Below, piece by piece: positions 48,433 through 62,700 of a stretch of 64,000 nucleotides of DNA (within the stretch, counting starts at the first letter, position 1; each line of letters starts with the position of its first letter). The notes under the pieces were generated by a model that was not told the origin of the DNA, searched no databases, and saw nothing but the letters and a program-made list of their open reading frames with translations. The stretch comes from Struthio camelus (taxonomy: Eukaryota; Chordata; Aves; Struthioniformes; Struthionidae): assembly GCF_040807025.1 (NCBI RefSeq), contig NC_090942.1:43788911-43852910 (forward strand), given 5' to 3'. The translations under genes were made by a program, and so were the position numbers.

Positions 48433-49712
48433 AAGAATCTCATTGTCTTAAGCTCTCTTATTTCTGTAGACAAGGAACTCCAGAAGGCAATTTAGTACCC
48501 CTGTGACCTGAATTACCCTTTTAGGGCATCTGTATCTCCCTCTGGAATGTAAGGAAGCCTTGGGTAACTACTGTAGGCCCTCCAAGCCTTTCTCTTTATT
48601 TATCAACTCAAAAGCCAGGAGCAGGGTTTTTTGCGTATGAAAAACTTACAGGTTGCGGTTAATTTTGTTGGCTGAATGTTTCAGTGCAGTGAGTCAGCCC
48701 TGGGCTCTGCACATTGCTGACACACACCACCCAGACAGTCTAAGGGCTACTGCAGATGAAAGTGAAGAAGTCATTAACCTACTGTGGATGGCTAAGAGGT
48801 AAGCTAAGGGTGAGGGCTGAGCTTGAAAAACAGTTCCACAAGGCTTTGTTTTCACAAGTCAGCCAGTGCAACAGCTTATTACTGTCAAAATGCTGCAGTG
48901 GTCTTCCCTACATTTTCCTTCTGTCTGGTTCCTGGAGGCGTCAGACCTGCTGTGAGAGCAGCATGCTTCATCACATTGGTCTGGGCATTTGGAGCAGACA
49001 GACTTCCAAGATTTCCAAGAGCTTCTTTGTACAGCTCTGCACAACAGCTATGACTCAGCTGCTGCCTGCCTGAAAATCTAAAACATAAATCTACATGGAA
49101 GAAGAAGACCTATCCATAAAGACCTGATAACACTTTGTTGGTTTTCTTCTTTCCCCACCTCAGTCTTTGGTATATGCTTGCCTCAAGTCCACCCCGGAAG
49201 ATCCTATCTCTCTGGGGAGGCAGGCAAGCATGAGCTCATGGGCTGTTTCCTGAGCTTCTAGCTCCTGCCAACTGATTTCTTCCATAGGGGGTACAAAGGG
49301 ATCAGGGCGATGTCCTTCAGTGCATCATTTTGCATGCAGGTGCTGCTGCACGTGAACTGTGTTGCAGCTAGCATCTAGCCCTTCCACAGCCCCTTATTTC
49401 CCCCTGTTTAATACTACCTTCCTCCTGGAGCTCAGTTACTGTGTTTGAGAAGGTCTGATTCAATCATGCTGTTTATCTGCACCAGGTAAAACATCTCCAA
49501 CCGCTTCTTCTGAAAGACAGCACAGCTTTTTCCTCTGCCTTCTGCCATTACAAGGCATGCAGTGCTGTCTCCCTTTCCATTTTCTGTGGCTTTTCAGGAC
49601 ATGATAGTTCTGCCATACTTTAACAAACACACTGCCAGTGTGTGTATGGAAACAGAAAGAGGCGCTAGAAAGACAAACTTCAACTCTTCTGTCAGATATT
49701 TTTCAAAACCGT

Positions 49713-49764
49713 AGCCTAGATTCCTGCCTCTTATTTTCAGGCGCTTAAATGAGGTGCCAAAGGG
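49713..49764 (+). repeat. Ancient interspersed repeat, copy B
   Basis: It contains GCCTAGATTCCTGCC then ATTTTCAGGCGCTTAAATGA and GGTGCCAAA. It matches copy A at 48383-48432 in order and spacing, and could be a fragment of an old amniote transposon. Confidence 0.5.
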
Positions 49765-52100
49765 AGAAGCCTAGTCAATGGAGAGAGCTGCTTCCAGATG
49801 GCCGTTGTTTTTTAGCTTGCTGCAGGCACCATCAGAAAGTGACCACCCACCTTTTTCCTAGGCCAGGGCTGGACCATGCTGGGCCTCCTGAGGTGTTTAA
49901 GTAGGCTGTCTGCATCCTGGAAATCCTCTCTTTCCTGCTGTGAACCTAGAAAACATATCCCAGGCCTCAAGAGTTGTTCCTATGAAATAAAGATGCTGGT
50001 ACTCAAAAGATGCTGGCTTTCCTGTTCAGATGTCAAAATACACATTTAGCTTTTGTTTCACACAGCTACCCACTTGTTTGAAGTTGAGAGCACATGCTGA
50101 GTGTTAGTTTCCTTCTTTTCTTGTATCAAAGTGTACACTATATGTCTTTAGAAAAGTATCTTTAAGGGTAGGAAATCCTTCTTCCTTTCATTGTCTATCT
50201 ATTGAAAGTTTCATCCATTTGTGTAAACAAATAGGCAAATTTTTAAAAAATGGAAAACCCCAAGCACTTCATGGAATTAACTAATTTTTTTACCTTTCAG
50301 GAGATTGTATTTACCTCATTTTGCGTAGTGTAACACTCCTGAAACTTTCCACATGTGTCTCGGAGTTATCCAAAATCCCTGGGGATTCCAGAGACCAGAT
50401 TAATCAGTGATCACTTAGATTGCTGTATAACCATGGACACAGAGGGAATGGGCCCCAGCTCACTGGAAATCATCTGGAGGATGTGCAATTAAAAAAAAAT
50501 TAAAATAGAAAATTGAAACTCATGTAGACAGACAAAAATAAGTTGTACAAGGACATTTAACTGTCACAGTACTCAAAAGATTAACTACAGGGCATGTGCT
50601 CTCAGGCCATTGGGGTAGCCAGCCAGGGTGTGGAGTGACTGGGATGGCTGTAACTCTCTGGCTAGTGCTACCCGCTGTAGCGTATGGCCTTCCAGCAATT
50701 CGACATAAGCAGCCCAGTGTAGCTCACTGCCTCCAGGAGCCAGTGCAGGGATGATCCAGCCTGGGGTAGTGCAGGAGGCCTTGCTTCGCACAATAATAGC
50801 AACAATGAGGGCTGTGGAGTGGAACGTTTCCACTTTACTTTGAAGTGTATTTTTTTATTTTTCATAAATAGATAGCTATCTTGTTTCCCTGAAGAAGAAC
50901 AGAGCATGGTTTCACATTCCCAAGGACACCCACGTGCCTACATGTGGGAAGGAAACATCTGTGGACATGAGCAAGGGTGGCGAGGAGTCCTCCCTCTGCG
51001 CTGGTTTGAGGAAATTTATAGCAAGCCACTCAAGCATTTTTGTGAAAAATGAGTTGTGTGCTAACATCCTGCTACTTAGGAATATTTCAGGGCTGATGTT
51101 TTCCGTTTGTTTTAATTTTTGCTTGTTTTGCATGAGATGCCAAAGAAAATTAATTGGAGGGGCCATAGCTATGCCTGCACTGAATCTGAACGATGGGCAG
51201 GGCAGCAGCCCGTCTGGAGACCAGGCCGGTGTCTGGGCAGACTGGAATGCATAGCCCTGGGCCCCGGTGCCAGCCCCTTCTAGGGGACCTGGCAGGATGT
51301 GGCAGGTGTCAGCATGGCCCCTACACACCATGTGATGCCCACGCACCATGCAGCACCACCGTGCCGTACGGCATGAACAGAGAACCCAGGACCTCTGTGC
51401 GTTCCCAGCAACTCCATTCACTTAGAGGGTTTTGACACAGACAGAGCATCTTGTGGGACAGCAGGAAGTAACTGCCCTGCTGCCCTGCTCCCTACCAACA
51501 ATATTAGTGGGTCACATTTTATGGACAGGATTTCTGAAGGTGGTTTACAGCTATGGGAAAGGTGGAACAGGTGAATAGCTCAGAGGCTATCAACTTCAAA
51601 AAGTGAAAGAAGCCAGGAAGATGTAACACAAAGTTAACATTTGGATGCTGGCTGCTCAAGCTGTTTCTAAAAAGTTCTTTGGAAATTTATGGTGACTTAA
51701 GCTGCAGTAAACCAAATTTCAGAATGAAATAGGTTCTCTTGTCCTCCATGTCCATTAGATGATGATGTTGATCCAAAACACTTACAGAACTAGAGAACCT
51801 GTTCAAAGTGATAGGAGCTTTGAACCCTACCTGCCAAGACTAGGTCTTAATAAATATCTCCTTGGAAATCAGCATTATAGGCCTAATCTAGCAGTCATTG
51901 CTTTGGAACGATTTCCCTGGAAGAGCTCAGAAGATTTGTCTGTAGAAGGATGGCAAGAGGCTCTTCTGTGGTGTTTCTAATCCTGATTGCTCTATGCCAT
52001 AATAGGATATGTAATGCTTCTGTTGCTCAGACATGGTTTGGCAATTGTTTTTTCTTGTCCTGGTATTTTCCTTGTGCTTTTCTTTTTTCTTAGTAGAAGC

Positions 52101-52132
52101 ATATATATATATATATATGTGTATATATATAT
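52101..52132. repeat. (TA)n microsatellite
   Basis: ATATAT runs are broken by GTGTG and end in ATGTAGG; it is a simple dinucleotide repeat. Confidence 0.9.
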
Positions 52133-53415
52133 GTAGGAAAGAGTATTCTGTTTTATGGATTTGATCAGAAACTGGGCAAAAAACCCCAACAAATCAGTGA
52201 AACTCAGCAGTAACTGACCCCATTCTGAAGTAATTCCAGAACTGTAAATGCTCCTCAGCTCCAGCTCACTCTCTGTCCTCCAAGCATGGCAGCTCTCTTA
52301 TGTGTAGGCATTCTTTTCATTCCCAGCATGTAATGTCTGAGATGAAACATTATTAAACGTAATTGAATATATTTAGGAGACACAATCTGCCATAGTGCTG
52401 GTATCTAGAATAACTGAGGTGTTTGAAAATTGCATTGAAAAATGGAGCTGCGTTTTTGTCAAGTGTGGTACTCGGAACGCTTAGTAATGTTTCTGTCAAA
52501 CAGAAACTCAGTGCCCTGCTGTTAAAAATTAGGCATCTGGTATAGCATTCATATCCAGAAATGATTTTTTTCTGCTGTCTGAGATTGGCCTCTAGCTCTG
52601 CTATGATGATTTTAAAATACACCAGAAATGTATTTTCCTGCATAGTTATTCATTCTGTCTGAAGAATATAGAAAAAACAGCCTGGACTCATTTTCTCTTC
52701 CTTGGTCCAAACATTTTGGCGGGTAGGCTACTTACCTTACTGGCATTTGGACTCCCCAGCACTCTTAATAGGATTATTTGGATAAATAAATTCATCCAGC
52801 TTTGGCTCTTTGTTAATCATACACCTGAGGCAGAGCATGCAGAAGTTAATGGAAAGAAGGGATGTCTACTCTGGCAAGAAGTGAGCTAATGTTGCGTTAC
52901 TATGAAAAGGCATCAAATTAGTCTTCTTGGCTGAAAGAAAAAATAGTTTTTGGCAGAAATCTCCCGTTTTATTTCTGTTCCAGTGTGATGAACACCAAAA
53001 AGAGAACAGGTGGGAATACCTTTTGCGAAGGGAAAGGAGGAAGAATTAGTATAACTATCTTAATGGCTTACAGATGTTCCAGGTAGGCATATAGATCTCT
53101 CTTTTGTTTCAGAGATACTTCTGTACTATTTTGCCAAAGTCCAGACTCATTTCTCCCTTTGAGGCTCTATCTATCTTAACTACGGTTGGAGGAGAGCAGG
53201 TTACAGTCTAGCATGAAGCAAAAGCAAGATAAGAAAATCAAACAGTGAGACAAAACCAGTTTCCAGTGTAGAGACAAAAGGAAAATTTTCAAAAAATGAA
53301 ATGATGACGCAGAATAGGATGGAAATTCTCCTCCTTCTCCTTGAGGGGCGAACAAATTAACACTGCAAGATACAATGAGGTACATATATCAGTAATAGGC
53401 ATCAAAGACAATATT

Positions 53416-53452
53416 CTAACAGAGATTCTGTTCTGGTCTAACAGAGATTCTT
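53416..53452. repeat. 15-bp direct repeat at the CR1 5' junction
   Basis: TCTAACAGAGATTCT occurs at 53416-53430 and again at 53438-53452, a 22-bp period. The second copy abuts the 5'-truncated end of the CR1 tail. Confidence 0.85.
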
Positions 53453-53757
53453 GGCCAGTCTCTTCTCCGTGGTGCCCAGCAACAGGACAAGAGGCAACGG
53501 GCAGAAACTGAACCACAGGAAGTTCCATCTGAACCTGAGAAAAAACTTCTTCACTGTGAGGGTGACAGAGCATTGGAACAGGTTGCCCAGAGCGGTAGTG
53601 GAGTCTCCTTCCCTGGAGATATTCAAAAGCCGTCGGGATGTGATCCTGGGCAATATGCTCTAGGTGACCCTGCTTGAGCAGGGAGGTTGGACTAGATGAT
53701 CTCCAGAGGTCCCTTCCAACCTAAACGATTCTGTGATTCTGTGATTCTGTGATTCTG
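53453..53757 (+). mobile_element. CR1 LINE 3' tail, 5'-truncated
   Basis: The sequence matches the CR1 3' end closely: GACAAGAGGCAACGGGCAGA, GGTTGCCCAGAGCGGTAG, TTGAGCAGGGAGGTTGGAC, GATGATCTCCAGAGGTCCC. It ends with three tandem ATTCTGTG-type octamers, the hallmark avian CR1 terminus in place of a poly(A) tail. It is only about 300 bp long, as usual for CR1, and much less diverged than the copy at 46-47.6 kb. The end of a CR1 reading frame is visible ([20 protein letters not shown]) but no complete enzyme is present. Confidence 0.95.
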
Positions 53758-56700
53758 AACTATGGAAATTTAAGGCTGAGCAGTGCTGTAAGTCTGCAGA
53801 TCAGAGAAGAGGTGAAGGTTAAACTGCTTTCTATTATCCTAGGCTGCCTTCATCTGCTTCCCAAGCTGTGATCGTCAGGTAATTAAAGTTGTGGTAAAAA
53901 TGTGCCGGGGGGTCGGACCTCCATTTAGGATGGAATAATTTGAAGCTGGGAATGACTATCATAACTGAGGCGTTCTGACATACCACGCTGTGTAACATTT
54001 CTTGTTTTCTGCTTGTCATCTGGCCCTTTAGTAGAGGAATTAGAGGATTATATACACAGTGGGACTGACTCTGGGAGGGAATGGAAGTAGGGGTGGGACT
54101 GAAGCATCCCCTGTATCTGATGCCTGAAGGTGTAAGTGACTTTGTTGTGTTGTCCCAGTGTGCAAGAAAGCATGCATTCTGCCAACAGATGCAATGGTGG
54201 AAGAAGGTATTATCTGCTCATTTTTTCTGCTGGGCTGCCCAAAGCTCCTGTTTGCTCAGATCTGCTGGTAGGGCTGCTCATGAAACTCCCTTCCTTGTTT
54301 CAGTCCAAGTGAGCTGAGTTAACCAACTCCAAATGGAGCTGTTTAAATGAACAGGAGGGAGGGGATGCCCTCCTGAGCAGCAGGGGAGAGTGGTGACAAG
54401 TGGTCGGCAGCAAGCTAGGAGCAGTAATATTTTCAGCTGGCATAGTTACATTTGTCCTTGCTGTCAGACTTTCCTGTGAACTTGGCCCAGCAAATTTATC
54501 ATCCTGTAAATATCACCCTGGAGCTGCTTCCAGCTGTGAATTTGAAGAGAGGGCATATAATTTTAATGTTCTTACCAACTCCTTCAGTTAGAATCACACT
54601 AAGACAGTTAGCTATGGCTCCTGAAAAACTAGCCAGGTCCGTGAGAGCACTTTTTTCCAAGCAATTCCCTCATTGTATATGCAAAATACTCATTAAAAAT
54701 GAGTCAGGTTGTGGAAGAGTGTGTAGGTAAGGGTGCAGATCTATATTTCCTCTTCATATGAGACACTGTGGGAGTCAAGCCAAGCAGGGAGAGTGGCATA
54801 TTTGACAAGAGGTAGAGGAGATGACCCTGCTCATTTTTTTTGTGGATAGAGCATTTATCACAGCTGCAGAATTATTCTGCTTTGGATCAGAAGGGTGTGC
54901 AATATATTTTTTCAGTTAAATATTTAAGAGACTGTTCCCAGTGCAAATGCGTCTAATGAGTGCTGTGTCCTAATCTCTGTTAATGCTGATTCTGCCTGTG
55001 ACTTTAGGGAAATTATTTCATCTCTCTGTGAGTGTTCCCATCTATAAAATGTCTTCCTCACAGAGACATAGCGAGGACTTGTTAGCTAATATTTACAGTG
55101 TTTTGAAGACATAAATACTAATTTTACTTTAGTGACTCTGAACTTTATGAGATTAGATGGGCATTTTACCCTTTGCATTCTGCTCTGTCGTTGGGGGCTG
55201 CAGTAACCATCCCACAAATAAATGCATCATTCACATCAATCTTTATGCCTCTCTCTGTTGTCTGCTACTTGTTTTCTTTACAAATCTACATGGTCACTGC
55301 CTGGCAACTGTCTGTGAGTGCCTAATCTTTTATAGCAATTAAGGAATAAATTAGATTCATTTCTATGAAATTGTATATTAGAGATGAAAAGTTTTTGCAT
55401 GCACTGGTATGATTTGTCCCTCCAAGCAGCTACAGGGTGAATTTTTTTCTATGAGGATTGATTCATATAATCTAAAGCCCTTCATTTCCCAGAAAAACAG
55501 CAGAATTGTATTTGGAATGCTGAGCACCATTACAATTAAATAAGATTGAAATTCGTATGCTTATTGTATGCTGAATCTCTGGAAGACATTGGCAAGTATT
55601 GTTGTGAATGTCTTTTCTGAGCTTCCAGACTAATATATGCGACTAATGTACCTCTGCCTTTTATGCGGAAGTTTAATATGCTACAAGAGATCACTTTACC
55701 ACAGTGAAGCAATAGGAGTCTTGATGAGAGCTATTGAAAAGTGTCAATGCTCATAACAGCTTGACTAGAGCTGAACATACTGCTGAACTTAGATTTCCAC
55801 CAATGAAACTGAAATCACTGTGTCCAAAGTTGGTTGGTAGCATGCTTTTTTGGTCTCTTTGGCAAAAGGAGGAGGAGTGCACTCTAGTGCACTGAAAGTA
55901 TTGCATATCCTATTACTAGAAGTAAGCAGGAGCTGGGTTAACTCTTGGAGTAGTGCAACACTGCTCTGATCTGTATCTTGACAGACAGCCCCTGTAGCAG
56001 TGTTAAATCAGTGTTACACTTATTGTCCATTCCTCCATTTCCCGTGTTCTTCTGTTCTTTTATATTGGGGTTGAATGGATTCATTTCCACTGTGAGCAAG
56101 GAAAAGAGGAGATAAAGGGAAAACCATCCCGGTACCTGGCACAGCATGAAATGGGCCATGAAGAACCAGATGAGGCTACTTACCTTCACCAGGAAGGATT
56201 ATCCAGGGACAGACAGGGAAAGCCATGAGCAGCTGTTCATTTCTTTTTAATAAGTGATATTCAAGAGCAGGGGAGTACAAGACCAACTGTGAAGAGACAG
56301 GCTTTTTGGCTTTGCTGCCATCTAGCAGAAGATAGACAGTCTCACACTCATCCACCCGCTGGGACAAAGAAGCAAAGTAAATTCCTGAGATATGTGAAAG
56401 ATAAAATAGATTTTGGCTAAGGTCTGAGATGGCCATTGTGGACTAATGCTTCTGCAATTTGCTAGTTGATTGTTAAATGGTGGCTTGATTTTGGAAGAGC
56501 AGTTGGTAGGTTGTTATTCCCTCCTGCTTGTATTTACTTCCTTTAATAGGAAAGGTCTCCCTCAAGTGCAGAACAAGCTGAGACTCTCTCACATCACATG
56601 GAGAAGTGAACAAAGCCTCACTGTCCCCTCAGTGCTATTATGCTGAAGGAGATGTGGGGACAAAGATAACAAGACTGAAAGGAATTCAGATACAACCTCT

Positions 56701-59700
56701 AAAGGCAAACCTTTTCAGCAAGAGCCCTAGCTCCAGGCAGGTAGAGCACAGACCATTGCCACCCCAGCCGTCGTCCTCATGGGGAGCTGTAAAAGAGTTG
56801 CTTTACTGCAGTTTGACTGCTGATGGGTCCAGCAGTCACTCATGCCACTTTTTCCTAGTCTTTTGAGCTGTAGGGAGACAGTGAAAACTTTTGCACACCC
56901 CTACTTTGGATGAGATGACAATACCATAATATCAGAGTACTTTTTTGAACCTGGTCCTTAGAGGGCTGCCCTTCTCTTACATTTCACTTCCATGTGATTG
57001 GTTCCAATACTTCTACAGATTTCCTCCTGCTACCTGTGGATCTCTGAGGAGTAATTTGAGTCCACTAGCCTTTTTCCTCCTAAGGACTGGATTCCTGGGG
57101 AGAGGACAGCCTTACTTTTGTGTACAGAACACATTCAATAATAATAATAATCTACTTGGTCTAGGTTTGGTCTAGGCTCATGCTAACAAACTTTAGCTTC
57201 TAAAGCTTTTCTAACAAGTCATTAAATCATTCTCGGTTTATATTACTTTATTATTTGAATGACCTCAAACAAAGCTAAGTTACATAATGATCATGTTAGG
57301 GTCCTAAATTAGTTTCCTTTCCTGTAATTATTAATCCTCCAGCTTCCTCTTTCTTGCAATCTCATTTTCTCTTGCAGTGTATTGTCCTTTTGTAGAGGTA
57401 GATAACTAGATCTTGCAGACAGTCATTTATGGTTTGTGTTCATTAGTTCACAGCCAAAGGAAGCTAAGCAGACTCTACTCTGATTTTCCTTTGGTTCAGT
57501 GGAAACTGAACATTTATTATGGTTTTGCTGCTGAGGGAAAGTTCAATTGCTAATGTAATACAGGCTACAAGTTCGCAGAAAGAGAAATGCTTCACGTTCT
57601 GGAACAACTGAGTTCACATGTATTCTCAGAGGGAGGAAAAAACTGCTAAACCTGAGTTGAGGTTATTGAAATGTGCTTGTGAGACTAACAAACTTTATGA
57701 GAATGTCGTAATTATGCCCAAACTAAGGCTTAACCAGATCACTCAGAATGAAGGTTAAGCTTTAAAAGAAACTGAGGCAGGTTAAGATACAGAAATACTC
57801 AGGCAATTCACCCACATAACTGTAAGTCTACCCTGTAGTGACATACACTATGATTGAAATTAAGTCAACTTTCCTGCCAGATCAGATTAGACTGACTTTT
57901 TTAAAGTTAAAATGATAAGTTTTATTTCCACGTTTTTCTCTCGGGCATCACAATATGGTGAAGGTCATTTGTCTGTAAGGAGTATATTGGAAGCAATGAG
58001 AGATACACTCAGCTGAGGTTCTGGGCAGTTGCTTTTTTCTGGGGCTCAAAATTCAGCACTGAATAATGTTCTTTGTGTCTCCAAATGCATTAGATGTAAT
58101 GCAAATGCAAATATGTGTTAGGTAATTTAAGAGATGCTCTGAGGAGAATGTTGACAAACCTTCCTTCCCGCTTCAGGCAGAGGCAGTCAAGAAAGGGCAG
58201 AGAGGGAGCAGGGAACATGTCTTATCTTCCTTACCGGAGCTGCTGGCTGGAAAACCACCATCAGCCCCAAAGTGAGTGGACTGGGCAGCGCTTTTAGCCC
58301 TGCAAGAGCCACGATTCTTGTCAGAGTGCCATTTATCAGGGCATCATTGATCGAGGCCACTGGTTAGGGTGGAATGCACATCACCATACACATTTCCAGC
58401 TTCACATAGACAGGGTGTCGGGCCAGAGGACAGGAGCTGGAAAGTGGGGATGTTAAGGCTCATCAGGATGTACTGGGGTGCTAGGGAGAAGCACCTGGGT
58501 GCCCGGAGACCCCTGAGGAGGAACTCAGCTCCTCCTCTCAGCTTCTCTTCAATTTAGCAGTGGGGCCATTCTTGTCTTAAAATATGATTTTATTGCACAA
58601 GCCTTCTTCAACTATTTATTTCACAACAAGTCCAGTAAATGAGAAGGGAGTGGTGTCTCCACTCCAATGATATGCACCAGTGACCAGATCTGTAGAGGCG
58701 GCTCCCTCTAGTGTGACATATACACTGATGTGACACAGCCTCTTTTGTCTTTCATGGGACTTAGTGGCCTATCAAGGTACCTTGACCAAAGGGCAAAAAA
58801 TAAGTGGTTTTGATGACTAGGACTTAAACTCTGCAGTACCTGGTGGATACTGCAAAAGTATTTTCGTTCATACGCTTTATACGTCCCCCTAATTCACTCC
58901 TCACTGACAGTTCCTCCATACACTCTTACTGTTGGGCTATGTCTGCTCCACAGATACATCCGGTTCCATCTTAGGGGAATTCCATGGTTATCCTCTGCAA
59001 CTAACTAATAAGGGAAACATTCATTTATTCTTAGATAAAATAGATGGACTTAACTAAGAGAGAAAAATGAGAGAATAATTTAAGCAAATTTTTTAAAATA
59101 AAATAGCTTTCAACACATTTGGTCACTGTAACCCAAGCAATTGTTTTATATTTAATTCAGAGTTAGGTTTGTAAAAATGAGAATGTTTCATGCTGCAGAG
59201 ATGTGCAGTTAAGCCATCCAAACAATACTACAGAGGTAGTACAACTGTGATACAACTTTGTATAGTCTTTGTAAAGTCCACCTCAGAAGTGCATGTTTCA
59301 TTTATAGACTAGGAACCTCTAAGAATTCTAGGGAATATTCCGCTTCTGTGCTCACCAAATCAAGACTGAATTAGGGAAAGGGTCTGTAAACCTAAGTGCC
59401 AGTCAGATTCAAAGATGGTAGAGCATGCTCTTTATAATTTTCTGGCTTGCTCTTTCTTCCTACATTGAATCACTCAAGGCACCGTAGGCGCTTTCTGTGA
59501 TAATTTACTTACGGTTGGCTTAGTGATTTGACATGTCAACATCACACATCAGCATAGTCTGGTTAACTGTAGCATGGTATCAACGATCCTCTGGTATACT
59601 TTGGCTTAAATTAAATTTTCAGGCCAGGAATTGTGTTTTCAGATATGTATATCAGGTAATGGGACCCTCTTGCAGATTAGGGTCCCAGGATGCTAGTTGT

Positions 59701-62700
59701 ATGCAAACAGTAAATGCAGTTAATTAGAAGAGAGCACGGAGCTGTGACTTTTCTTTTGTGAAGAGTATATGGTATCGCTCAGAAAAGGACAGTTTGCCCA
59801 GCCAACAAAGAGTTAGCTAATACAGATTTACTGAAATCCAATATAAGGTGACTGATTCATGGGCTACTGATAAATGGCCAAAAGCAGTAGCTAGCAAAGT
59901 TCCCTAAACACCAGCTTTTCTATTGTATCTGTATTCATATCTTTTAGAACACATTGCTATTATTTATTCACTGTTCAATGTGTTTCATTCATTCCATGTA
60001 ATAGAATATCTGTGTTTCACAGAGGAGGAAAGGATGGATTTGTCTCATTTCCTTTCTGTAAGATTTTTCACTCCCCCATTTGCACCAATGGTTTTGCATG
60101 TGCAACTAACCAGACAGACAGTTTTGCTTCCAGCACTGATTTACAGGTTCAACAAATGTCAGTTAGGCATATTCGTAGAACAATGCTACAGGAAGTGCAA
60201 TTTTTAAGCATGCTGTTACCGCCACTGAGACTACTTATTCTGTTGTGTGAATGTTGATGTTTTCATGGAGAAAATGTCAATAAATATTAATAAGAAGAAC
60301 TCTATCTCAAATTTCCCAACAGCTGAAAGGCCCTTAAAAATACGTAGAGAGAACTTTAAATTTTGCAGAAAGCGTGAGGAATGACATCTCTCTGAGGTGG
60401 AAGGCATGAGCAGAAATACAAGTGATTGTCTGTGTCCCCCTGCTGTTGAGATATTTCCACTCTCAGAGAATTTGTGGCTACTTGGAAAAGCTCCTATCTG
60501 GGTAGGGCGACGGTAAACATGAGGAAAGCTGAAAGAGATGCCAAAGCAGTGACATTTATGTTATTTAAACTGTTAGTTCGGAAACTGGAAAAAGGCTCTG
60601 TGTTTTTATCATGCATGGATTTTGTTTCTTGCACAATAAGGAAAGTTGGAAGTGCTCTTGGTCTTCAGTCCTCTGTAATGTTGAGGAAAAGAGTCGGGTT
60701 CTACATGACAAGGACAATCCCAAGAGGCAGAAACATCATTTGACGTTGTACAAGATCTTGGCACAGCCAGGACCTTTGACATTCTCTGAGACTGAAGGCT
60801 ATGTCAGGTTAGTAACCATTAGCTTTTTGTAAAGAGGCAGCAGAGTTATGCACTTCAACAGTTGTTTGAAATGGCCCTTCTACTGGAGTAGATGCCCAGC
60901 GTGCAGGTGATACATTGCGTCTTAGCTCATATCCCGAAGAAATACATGTACCTGGCTATAGTGGGGGAAAAGGAAGGCAGGCACTGGCAAGTTGGCTAGA
61001 CGCTGGAGCCTGTTTCATTCCTGCAGCTGAGCTATGCTGTGTTTTTGGAGCAGTTCAGCGGTCAGCAGATGCATGGGATAGTGCTGGTGCTCGCCAGAAC
61101 CCCAGGCCAATGCACTGACTGTCGCAGGGTCCTTCTACAGCCCTCCTACAGCTGCAAATCAAAAATGCATGTAAAAAAGACATTTTGCTTCAAGTATTCC
61201 TTACTGGAAATCATAAGCATATTTGGGTCTAGAATGTAGCATTACGGACTTAGGAATCGGTAGCAATGTGAGATCACCTGGCCAGGCATTTTGTGATGCA
61301 AAACTGAGTGGCTGTAGTTTTGTCACTGCTGGGGACTTGTGGATCATTAGAACAGAACTAAGAAAGCTTCTTACTCAGACTCAACATTGGTATTTACCTA
61401 GAAATCAGTAAGCTATTCATGCAGGCAAAGCTGCAGACCTCAAGCAGGTCAGTACTTCTCATCTAAAGGATGCTCCAACTTGTCTGTCCTCTGAGTTCCC
61501 TATTACTGAGATGGACCTGTGTCTAGGACTTTCTGGAACATGTAGGTTTCTTAAGACTGAAATAGACCTTTTTTATGTTCCTGCTGAAGAAGTTGTTTGG
61601 AAGCTTTACTAACTGGAGGTGTACTAAGACCTGTGACACAGTGATGTTGAACAGACTGAGGAACACTACTAACTCTGCTGTCAAGAGCTAATGGAGACCA
61701 TATCATAGCCTTCCCATCTACCTTCCCATACTTCTCTTCCTGTAAAAAATATAAAGCCCTACTTAATGAAATGCCAGTTTTATAAACTGTTTTATATGGT
61801 AATGGGCTTAATCTGCCTGCTTTAGCTAGAGAATTCATTTAGCCCTCTTTTCAGAGCGTGGTCTTCAAATATGACATAGTTGGTAAGGATATTAATATGA
61901 TTTTTCTGGACACAGTAAACAACATTTTGAGCGTGCAGGTGATGCGTTCACAGCAATTTGTTGTTGCTAAGCAGATACACTGCTCAGTTTCATATCAGCT
62001 GAAACATTTCCAGTGTGTGTGGCTTCCCGTCCAGATGTGCATTTTAGTGGTTTAAATTCAGAGGTTATGAACATATAGATACCCATAATCATACCTGGCT
62101 CCAGGTTCAATATTTTGATAGGACAGAACCTCACTGAGATAAATGCAGTGAGAAAAAATATGACATGACAAAACTTTACTGCAAACAATCAAAAATGTCA
62201 TGCACTGAGACACCTTAGACTAACTAGCACGCTGCCAAGTTATTTTTCTTAGGCATTCGTTTTTCCAGCATACCCAAATACACTCATTGTCCTGAATTTG
62301 CTTATAAAAGTCCTTGTCTCTTCCTTGACCTTACTTTTCCTCTAGAAGTACAAAGTTAACTCCTGTTTACTTCATTTCTTAACTGTAGCGAGCTGACTTA
62401 ATTCCTGATGCAACTCTGTTAACTTCAGCACAGTTTCATCAAGGATTAGCATGCCCTGCTTGCCAATCCTTAAGAGAAAATCAGTGCATTTAGTTGGATA
62501 TGACTGACATAATCAACAAATAGTCTGGGTAAGATTCTTCCTTACCTTGAGGTCCACTGCCCTCGTAGTCTAAAATTGGCATTGAGTGATTTCAGCACAA
62601 ACAGATGCTTAAACACCCTCAGTGTGGTGTAAGCAACAGCCTCACAAAATTGAAAGCCTCAGAAGGCAAAGAACAAAGCAACCTACTTTTACAAATTTGC

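Larger units (their letters stand above)
47604..53452. other. Intergenic desert between the CR1 copies
   Basis: No gene is recognised. It holds two copies of a diverged short interspersed sequence (48383-48432 and 49713-49764), an A-rich run near 50489-50498, a moderately GC-rich stretch (51180-51400), and a TA microsatellite (52101-52132). Frames such as 169 codons at 50912-51421 minus have no recognisable domain. Confidence 0.55.

Noticed and set aside
53451..53663. Open frame of 70 codons resembling a reverse-transcriptase C-terminus
   Set aside because: It is the end of the CR1 reading frame inside a 5'-truncated copy, not a host gene.
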